64,000 nt of DNA from Myxococcales bacterium. GTDB lineage: Bacteria; Myxococcota_A; Polyangia; Haliangiales; Haliangiaceae. Of this stretch, positions 58,060-64,000 are shown one piece after another; positions within the stretch are counted from its first letter, which is position 1, and every line of letters begins with the position of its first letter. The stretch is taken from contig JADKKI010000022.1 of assembly GCA_016720595.1 (NCBI GenBank), positions 1 through 64,000 on the forward strand. Reading direction: 5' to 3'. The translations under genes were made by a program, and so were the position numbers. The notes beneath the pieces were generated by a model. The model ran no database searches, had not been told where the DNA came from, and saw only the letters and a program-made list of their open reading frames with translations.

Positions 58060-59577
58060 TCACCGACGCGGGAACGGCGACGACGCGTTCGCGACGTGCG
58101 GGATCCCGTGCTGGAGCCTGAGCACGCGTGCACCGGCCTCGATCGCCACCCGCTCCATCGTGTGGAATGCCGAGAGCGTGTGCGAGCCGACGTGGCTGTG
58201 ATGGAGCGCGGTCGCGGTCATTCGATACCACGGCAGGTTGCCGTGGGCGTACGGGTACACGTAGGTCAGCCGCGCCTCCTTGACCAGTCGCGCCAGGAGA
58301 TCCACCGGCAGCCCGCACATCGGCGTGGGGTCGAACAAGCGCACCGGCGGCAGGTACCAGGAGTAGAGGCGCGTGAACGAGGTTGGCTCGTCCACGGCAT
58401 CGCGGTACCCGGCCATGGTCCGCTGATGCACGATCGCGTTGACCATGATCCCGAACGGGCGGGTGTCAGCCGAGAGGCGCTCGCGAAGCCAGTCCACCTG
58501 GACCTCGGTGACCGCCGAGTCGGCACACAGCGCCCAGACCTGATCCGGTAGCTCGACGAGGTAGCAGTTCCAGTGGTGAGGCAACGCCGGCGGAAATTCG
58601 CCGACGAACGGGAAGGCCGTGACGCGGATGTCGCCGAGCTGCACGGACTCGCCGTGACGCAGGACGATCACGTTGCGATCGGGGCCGAGGACATTCCGGA
58701 TCACCGCGACCATGTCCACCTGCCACGGCTGATCCGGATCGCTGGCCGGTACGTAGATCGGCACCTCGGGCGGGACCAACGAGATCACGCCGAGGTCCGC
58801 GTGGTCGGTGTCGGAGTGCGTCACGAAGATCGCATGCGGGATCGCGAGCTCGTCCTGCGTGACCTGGTGGGCCTCCGGGGCATAGTTGGCGAGGAGGAAC
58901 GAATCTGGAACATCGCCAGCGAACATCGTCGCGCGCTCCTCGTCCGTCCACGCCACACGCGGCGCCGTGAAGGGATCGAACCACACGGTGGCCGATGGAG
59001 AGATCGCGCGCACGTAGGCGTGGCCCAGCCACTCGATCGCCGGCGCGACCGGAGCCTTGGGAGCCAAGACCTCGCCAGGCTCGATCGCACCGCGCGCGAT
59101 CAGGTCATCGAGCAGCTCCTCGTCGAAGCCGATGTCGAGCTCGGCCGCCATCGCGAGCAGCTCCGCGCGCTCGATGCCGCGATGCAGGGCGCGCAACAAG
59201 GCAGTGAGCTCCGGCGTGGTCGTACCCGACGGCAAGTAAGCCATCGCGCCGTCGTCGCGAATCCGGCCGTCGCGCAGCAACACGCCGAGCGCGTCCGGAT
59301 CGAACGAGATCGCGTTGGCCAGCTCCGGGAGCTCCTCGAGCTTGTTGGCTCCCTCCGCCTCGTCGTTCCACAGGACGAGGTGGGGCCCGAACGGGAGCTC
59401 GTCACGGAGGCGCTTCGCATCCTCGAACCGGCCGCGTGCCATGAGCGAACGCAGCAGCTGCACCATGGCCGTCGCGTAGTGGAGGCGATCCGCCCCCGGT
59501 GTCAGGTTCTGCGGCTTCAGGTTGTGGAGGCCGAGCCTGAGCTGGGGCAGCACGTGCGGAGACAGCCGGAGCTTCAT
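58060..59577 (-). CDS. Metallo-beta-lactamase-fold protein with N-terminal extension
   Basis: A 505-residue protein. The first about 170 residues are helical and unassigned. The second part has the MBL signature THSDTDHADLG near 252 (HxDxDH variant) after a strand-rich start (IEWLGHAYVRAIS...DPFTAPRV), and later metal-ligand-like positions in LCADSAVTEVQ and AFHTM...RLQHGIPH. The substrate cannot be inferred; lactonases, phosphodiesterases and RNA-processing enzymes share this fold. It starts nine bases after the STAND NTPase stop, so the two genes are probably co-transcribed. Confidence 0.85.
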   Translation of the reverse strand: MKLRLSPHVLPQLRLGLHNLKPQNLTPGADRLHYATAMVQLLRSLMARGRFEDAKRLRDELPFGPHLVLWNDEAEGANKLEELPELANAISFDPDALGVLLRDGRIRDDGAMAYLPSGTTTPELTALLRALHRGIERAELLAMAAELDIGFDEELLDDLIARGAIEPGEVLAPKAPVAPAIEWLGHAYVRAISPSATVWFDPFTAPRVAWTDEERATMFAGDVPDSFLLANYAPEAHQVTQDELAIPHAIFVTHSDTDHADLGVISLVPPEVPIYVPASDPDQPWQVDMVAVIRNVLGPDRNVIVLRHGESVQLGDIRVTAFPFVGEFPPALPHHWNCYLVELPDQVWALCADSAVTEVQVDWLRERLSADTRPFGIMVNAIVHQRTMAGYRDAVDEPTSFTRLYSWYLPPVRLFDPTPMCGLPVDLLARLVKEARLTYVYPYAHGNLPWYRMTATALHHSHVGSHTLSAFHTMERVAIEAGARVLRLQHGIPHVANASSPFPRR

Positions 59578-59586
59578 GCCCTCAGG

Positions 59587-62500
59587 CTATCGCCGATCGG
59601 CCAGCGACTGGCAGGCTGCGATCTCGGGTTCGTGAGGTTCGAGGGTCCCTCCGCGGAGCGTGATCGTGCTGCGGCACCGCACCTCGAGGTCGAGGCGATC
59701 GAGCTCCACGGGCCCGTGATCGACGTGAACGAACGCCAACGTGCCGGAGAGCCCGGCGATCGTGGCGTCGAGGCCGCGCGCCGACAAGAACATCGGATCC
59801 GTCGGGATCTGCGTGCGAAACACCACGGCTCGCGTCGCACGATCCACGAGGCTCAGCGTCAAGCTGCCCGAGGCAACCCACAGCAGGCCATCGCCCGCGT
59901 CGCCAACGCTGAACACGTCGGCGCCGAAGGATCCGACCGTTCCCACGAGCCTGCCCGACGCCGCGTCGTACTCGACGACGGTTCCATTATCGAGCCCGAC
60001 ATAGAGGCTCGAGCCGATCAGCACCATCCCCCACGCGAAGCCCGCATTCGCGTAGCGCACGGTCTCCTTGCCGTCGCGCAACGAGAACCGGTGCACATCC
60101 GGAGCCATCGCGGAGACGAACAGGCTCTCGCTCGCAGAGTCGATCAGGATCCGGCGCACGAGTCCTCCGGGCGGCGGCACCTCGAACCGCCTAGCCGCCG
60201 TGGCGCCGTCCCACACCACAGCGCCTGCGTCGGACATCAGCGCGAACACCGAGCCATCACGAGCCCAGTACAGCTTCGGTTCCCAGGTTCGCTTGAACGT
60301 CGCCGCGCCTCCACTCGTCACATGCCCGGTCGCGGTGTCCACCAGCAACGCGCGCTGATCCTCGTCGACCACGGCGATCCGCGCGCCATCCGGCGAGAGG
60401 CCGATGATCGGCTTGGGCGGCAGCTTGCCATCGAGCTTGATCTCGACGGGCGCAGCGCTCCCGTCGAACTTCCACAGCTTGCCGTCCTCGGTGGCAGCAA
60501 ACACCACGTGAGCGGTCTCGGAGCACGTCGCGTCGTCCACCTTCCAGCCGCTCGGGGTCTGCCACGCCACGTCCCCACGCTCGCCCCACTGCTTCGCCGT
60601 CTGATCCTCCGACATCGTCAGCATCGATCCGCCGGCGCATCGATCGAGCCGCGTGACCGCCTTGTCGTGACCGCGCTCCGCGAATGCGACGTTGGTCACC
60701 GGGACCCACCGCCGGGCGGTGCCATCATCTTCGACGCTGAGGATCTCTCCGTTCGGGAGCTGACGCACAGCGTACGCGCCCTCTCCGGTGGCCTGCTTCC
60801 GGAACACCGGCAGCCCCACGCTGACGTCGAAGATCACCGTCGCATCCCCGCACGCCGCGAGCACGCGCTTGCCATCGGGTGCCCAGGCGACGTCATGAAC
60901 ATTGCCCGCGCAGGTCAGCGTGCTCCGCAGCTGGCCGGTGCGATCCCACAGGCGCACGGTGCCATCCCGACCGCCCGTGGCCACGAGCGAGCCATCGCGG
61001 CTCCACTCGACGAGGTCGATCGCAGCAGAGTGTCCGACGAGCGTCGCGATCAGCGCGCCGGTCGCCAGGTTCCACAGCTTCGCGGTCTTGTCCCAGCTCG
61101 CGGTCGCGAGGATCGCGCCATCGGGCGAGAACGCGGCGTCCCACGCCGTATCGTCGTGCGGCCCCACGGCTCGCACCAGCTTCGCGGTCGTGATGTCCCA
61201 GATCCGGGTCTGCCGGTCGTAGCTCGTGATCGCGAGGTAGCGTCCGTCGGCGGAGAGATCACCGAACCCGCCCGTCTCGCCCTCGGCTTTCCAGCGACGC
61301 ACCACCGCGCCAGACGCCACGTCCCAGACACCGACCTCCTGATTCTCCGTGTACGCGACGACCTGGCGATCATCGGGTGTGAAGTGCGCGGTGAAGATGT
61401 TGCCGTCGTCGAGCGCCCACGCGTGGGCGAGCTTGCCCGTGGCCACCTCGTAGAGCCACACGTGCCCATCGGTCGACGCGGCGACCACCCACTTGCCGTC
61501 GTGCGAGCCGACGAGTGTATTGATCCCGACGCTGCTGTCGGTGAGACGGAACCGTGGCTTCTCCGCGTCGACACTCCAGATGTTGACCACGTGATCAGCG
61601 CCCGAGGTGGCGAACGATCTGCCATCGGGGAGCACGGCGAGGCCACGCAGCTTGCCGCGATGGCCCCGATACACCGCCTTCTCCGCGAGGATCCCGCGGC
61701 GACCCTCGGCGATCGGAATCTCGACGGTGGGGCCGCTCGCTCCACCGCGCCGCGCCTCGCCGAGATAGACGAGCGCACGATTCGCGTCGCCGGCGACCGC
61801 CGCACGCTGCCCGAGCGCGACATATCCGGCAGTGACCAAGGAGCTCGCCCGCTCCTCGTTCGCGATCGCACGAACGCGCTGCGCCTCGGCATCGCGATAC
61901 AGCACGAGCGCCACCACCATACCGACGACGAGGACCGCGAGGATCGTGCCGATCGCCGCGTTGCGGAGACGGCGGCCGCGTAGCGCCTCGCGCGCGCTCG
62001 CATCTCCGAACTCCTGCTCGATCGCCATCAGCTGCCCACCATGACGCGTTCGCCAGAGCTGGTACTCGGTGAGCGCCTCATCACGCCACAACAAGCCGCG
62101 CGGCCGCCCGCGCTCCTCCCATTGCCGCGCCGCTGCACGCAGCTGATCGCGGAGCCGCGATCCTTCGGCGTCTTCCCTTCGCCAGTCGATCAGGCGGGGC
62201 CACGCCGAGAGCAGCGCTTCGTGGACGACCTCCACGCGATCGCCACCCACACCCTCCGACGCGGTCAGCAGGCGCGCGGTGATCAGCTTCTCGAGCACCG
62301 TCTCGACATTCGCCTTCCCGCCCAGCACCTCGATCAGCTCGGCGCGGGTCAGCACGGCGCGCGTGCCATCGGCCGTGACGAGGTTCCGGAAGCCAACGCG
62401 TACGAGTCGCTGCTCGTCGCTCGACATCTGCCCGAACACGCGCTCCGCGTGCTGCGCCAGCGCGCCGCCCACACCGCCGAGCGTCTCGTACGCCTTGCGC

Positions 62501-64000
62501 GACAGCCGGTGGTGGTGGCGATCGCGCAGATCCCACATCTGAGCGGCGGTGAACGACAGCAGGGGCAACGCAGCCGACATCTCCGCCACCTCGTCGACCA
62601 TCGCCTTCGGCAACTCGGGATCCTCGAACTCGTAGCCGGCGCGGCGCGCTGGCTCGACCAGGATGCGCTGCAGATCTGCCGGTGTCGGCGTGGCGAGCAG
62701 CTGGAGCCCGTGCACCAGGCGCTCGCGCAAGGCCTCTACTTGCTGGCAACGCAGGAGGAAGTCATCGCGGACCGTCAGCACGACGCGGATCGGATCGTCC
62801 GCGGTGCGGGCGAGCCGGATCAGCGCAGCCACATAGCGCTCGCGCTCCACCGGATCGTGGCACAGCGTGAACAGCTCCTCGAACTGATCGATGTAGACGA
62901 GCAACGAGCGATGTTCGCGCGCGGCCCACGCACGCAACGCCTGGGGCAGCTCCTCGCCATCGATCGGCAGGTCGGCAGTGCCGAGCTCTGTCTGGTGCAG
63001 CGTCGCGGTCAACGTGGTCAGCGGAGTGGTGCCCGGGCGGACGATCAGGGTCGTCCAGGTCTCGCCGAGCGCGGGCACGACACCCGCCTGCACGAACGAG
63101 CTCTTGCCTGCACCCGAGGCGCCGACGACCACCAGCAGCGGCGTGATCCGCAGCCGATTCGTGAACGCCTCGGTCTCGTGCTCGCGCCCGACGAACCGCC
63201 CCGCATCCGCCGGCGTGAACGTCGCGAGGCCGCGATACGGCGCCTGATCCTCGGCCTGGTCCTCGCGCTCGTCCGCGCCTTCGAGTGCGACCTTGCTGGC
63301 GAGCCATGACCACAGCTTCTCGTCGGTGCGTTCGAACCCGGTAGGTAGCGACACCAGGCGCGCACCGTCCCGGTTCGCACCGTCGAGCACGAACACCTCC
63401 ATGCCGTGCCCCGGTGCAGGCGGCGAGATCTGAAACAGGGGGGCGAGCGGCAGGATCACCGCCCCATCGGGATCGAGGATCACGAGGCCGGATTCCGGTC
63501 CGGAGCCCGCGCCGCGGATCTGAGCCACGGCTCGTTGGGGCCGGCGCACGCCCGTCCAGCGCTCGCCCCAGTCGCCGTGCTGCGCGACCATCGCGTACGC
63601 GGAGAGCCAGAGCATGCCGCGCAGCACCCGATCGAGCCGCGGCAGCGCCTGCCCCAGCCTGTCGAGCATCGCGGTCTCGTTCACCGCGAGGTGCTGATCG
63701 AACCACGAGCTCGCGGAGATCAGCACCTCGAGCTCCGCCGCTGCGGTCGGGTCCTCGCTCGCGGCCGTCGGGTGAAACAGCTCCACGAGCTCCGGTAACG
63801 GGAACGTCTCGCGCCGTCCCGTGGCCGCGCCGGTGATCGCGCGCGCGAGCGCCAGCCACTCCGCATCGGAGAGCCCGTGCTTGCGGAGCGTCCGCAATGC
63901 ATAGGTCACCTCCGCGGGATCGTCAGGCCCACCCACCACGTGGCACCGACACGCGAGCGCGAGGTTTCCCAGCATCCGCACGATCACGCGCACCACGCCG
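59587..64000 (-). CDS. STAND NTPase with WD40 repeats, 5' end at or beyond the window edge
   Basis: At least 1469 residues, open to the right edge; GTG at 63996 is only the first possible start. The N-terminal about 245 residues are an unassigned region that ends with a helical/beta segment (SGLVILDPDGAVILPLAPLFQ). The NTPase domain (about 253-590) begins APYRGLATFTPADAGRFVGRE and has Walker A GASGAGKSSFVQAG near 290 and Walker B LLVYIDQFEELF near 370. A winged-helix-like region, a transmembrane-like helix (GTILAVLVVGMVVALVLY) and many WD40 blades (about 780-1440) follow. Such proteins act as signal-driven switches, including some defence sensors. Confidence 0.88.
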   Translation of the reverse strand, partial: GVVRVIVRMLGNLALACRCHVVGGPDDPAEVTYALRTLRKHGLSDAEWLALARAITGAATGRRETFPLPELVELFHPTAASEDPTAAAELEVLISASSWFDQHLAVNETAMLDRLGQALPRLDRVLRGMLWLSAYAMVAQHGDWGERWTGVRRPQRAVAQIRGAGSGPESGLVILDPDGAVILPLAPLFQISPPAPGHGMEVFVLDGANRDGARLVSLPTGFERTDEKLWSWLASKVALEGADEREDQAEDQAPYRGLATFTPADAGRFVGREHETEAFTNRLRITPLLVVVGASGAGKSSFVQAGVVPALGETWTTLIVRPGTTPLTTLTATLHQTELGTADLPIDGEELPQALRAWAAREHRSLLVYIDQFEELFTLCHDPVERERYVAALIRLARTADDPIRVVLTVRDDFLLRCQQVEALRERLVHGLQLLATPTPADLQRILVEPARRAGYEFEDPELPKAMVDEVAEMSAALPLLSFTAAQMWDLRDRHHHRLSRKAYETLGGVGGALAQHAERVFGQMSSDEQRLVRVGFRNLVTADGTRAVLTRAELIEVLGGKANVETVLEKLITARLLTASEGVGGDRVEVVHEALLSAWPRLIDWRREDAEGSRLRDQLRAAARQWEERGRPRGLLWRDEALTEYQLWRTRHGGQLMAIEQEFGDASAREALRGRRLRNAAIGTILAVLVVGMVVALVLYRDAEAQRVRAIANEERASSLVTAGYVALGQRAAVAGDANRALVYLGEARRGGASGPTVEIPIAEGRRGILAEKAVYRGHRGKLRGLAVLPDGRSFATSGADHVVNIWSVDAEKPRFRLTDSSVGINTLVGSHDGKWVVAASTDGHVWLYEVATGKLAHAWALDDGNIFTAHFTPDDRQVVAYTENQEVGVWDVASGAVVRRWKAEGETGGFGDLSADGRYLAITSYDRQTRIWDITTAKLVRAVGPHDDTAWDAAFSPDGAILATASWDKTAKLWNLATGALIATLVGHSAAIDLVEWSRDGSLVATGGRDGTVRLWDRTGQLRSTLTCAGNVHDVAWAPDGKRVLAACGDATVIFDVSVGLPVFRKQATGEGAYAVRQLPNGEILSVEDDGTARRWVPVTNVAFAERGHDKAVTRLDRCAGGSMLTMSEDQTAKQWGERGDVAWQTPSGWKVDDATCSETAHVVFAATEDGKLWKFDGSAAPVEIKLDGKLPPKPIIGLSPDGARIAVVDEDQRALLVDTATGHVTSGGAATFKRTWEPKLYWARDGSVFALMSDAGAVVWDGATAARRFEVPPPGGLVRRILIDSASESLFVSAMAPDVHRFSLRDGKETVRYANAGFAWGMVLIGSSLYVGLDNGTVVEYDAASGRLVGTVGSFGADVFSVGDAGDGLLWVASGSLTLSLVDRATRAVVFRTQIPTDPMFLSARGLDATIAGLSGTLAFVHVDHGPVELDRLDLEVRCRSTITLRGGTLEPHEPEIAACQSLADRR

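Noticed and set aside
58573..61983. 1136-codon plus-strand open frame opposite the STAND/MBL genes
   Set aside because: Crosses two well-supported minus-strand genes and has Arg/His-rich shadow composition.

Overview
This is a high-GC (about 70%) bacterial chromosome segment. The gene set is typical of Myxococcota: Hanks-type Ser/Thr kinases fused to beta-propeller or WD40 sensors, an FHA/sigma-54 activator, AgmX/PglI-type TonB-like proteins, many small D/P-rich lipoproteins, GTG starts and dense codon-biased genes. The family-level guess (Haliangiales/Kofleriaceae-like) is inference. I see no tRNA, rRNA, CRISPR array, transposase, integrase or replication origin.

Layout. 1-9.2 kb: an edge-truncated lipoprotein, a glutathione S-transferase, a 1392-residue protein with two Ser/Thr kinase domains in tandem, a divergent diguanylate cyclase and two unassigned genes. 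9.2-11.9 kb: a damaged stretch with a frameshifted beta-rich gene, an intact GFA-family gene, a broken VOC/glyoxalase gene and an FG-GAP repeat gene interrupted by G tracts of 24-29 bases. 12.2-13.1 kb: a GH114-like lipoprotein. 13.1-24.6 kb (minus): a complete V/A-type ATPase operon in the Thermus-like order H-I-K-E-C-F-A-B-D, mostly joined by 4-base ATGA/GTGA overlaps. A WD40 Ser/Thr kinase follows 28 bases downstream on the same strand. 24.8-34 kb: AgmX-type proteins (one fused to an ExbD/TolR-like domain), lipoproteins, a class C beta-lactamase-like hydrolase, an SUMF1-like protein and a small Cys-rich peptide with a double-Gly leader. 34-39 kb: unassigned envelope genes in overlapping arrangement and a YdeI-like protein. 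39-43 kb: a PPP-type phosphatase, a PAS histidine kinase and a HAD-like protein. 43-47.5 kb: pyruvate:ferredoxin oxidoreductase (nifJ) with a dihydroorotate-dehydrogenase-like flavoprotein. 47.6-50.7 kb: a Ser/Thr kinase followed immediately by an FHA/sigma-54 activator. 50.7-57.5 kb: a type I peptide-export module made of a C39-peptidase ABC transporter, two adaptor proteins and a divergent TolC. 57.5-64 kb: a STAND NTPase with WD40 repeats (open at the right edge), an MBL-fold protein and a lipoprotein with an in-frame TGA.

How the parts fit. Signalling dominates: three Ser/Thr kinase genes (four kinase domains), one PPP phosphatase, one histidine kinase, one diguanylate cyclase, and an FHA protein that could read phosphothreonine made by the kinase next to it. 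The most unusual item is the export adaptor at 53979-55877: a receiver-like domain without its phospho-acceptor Asp and a GAF domain on the N-terminal side of the single membrane helix, fused to an HlyD adaptor. This suggests an export channel that senses a cytoplasmic signal directly. The double-Gly peptide at 33818-34048 is a candidate cargo for the C39 exporter, although the two lie about 18 kb apart.
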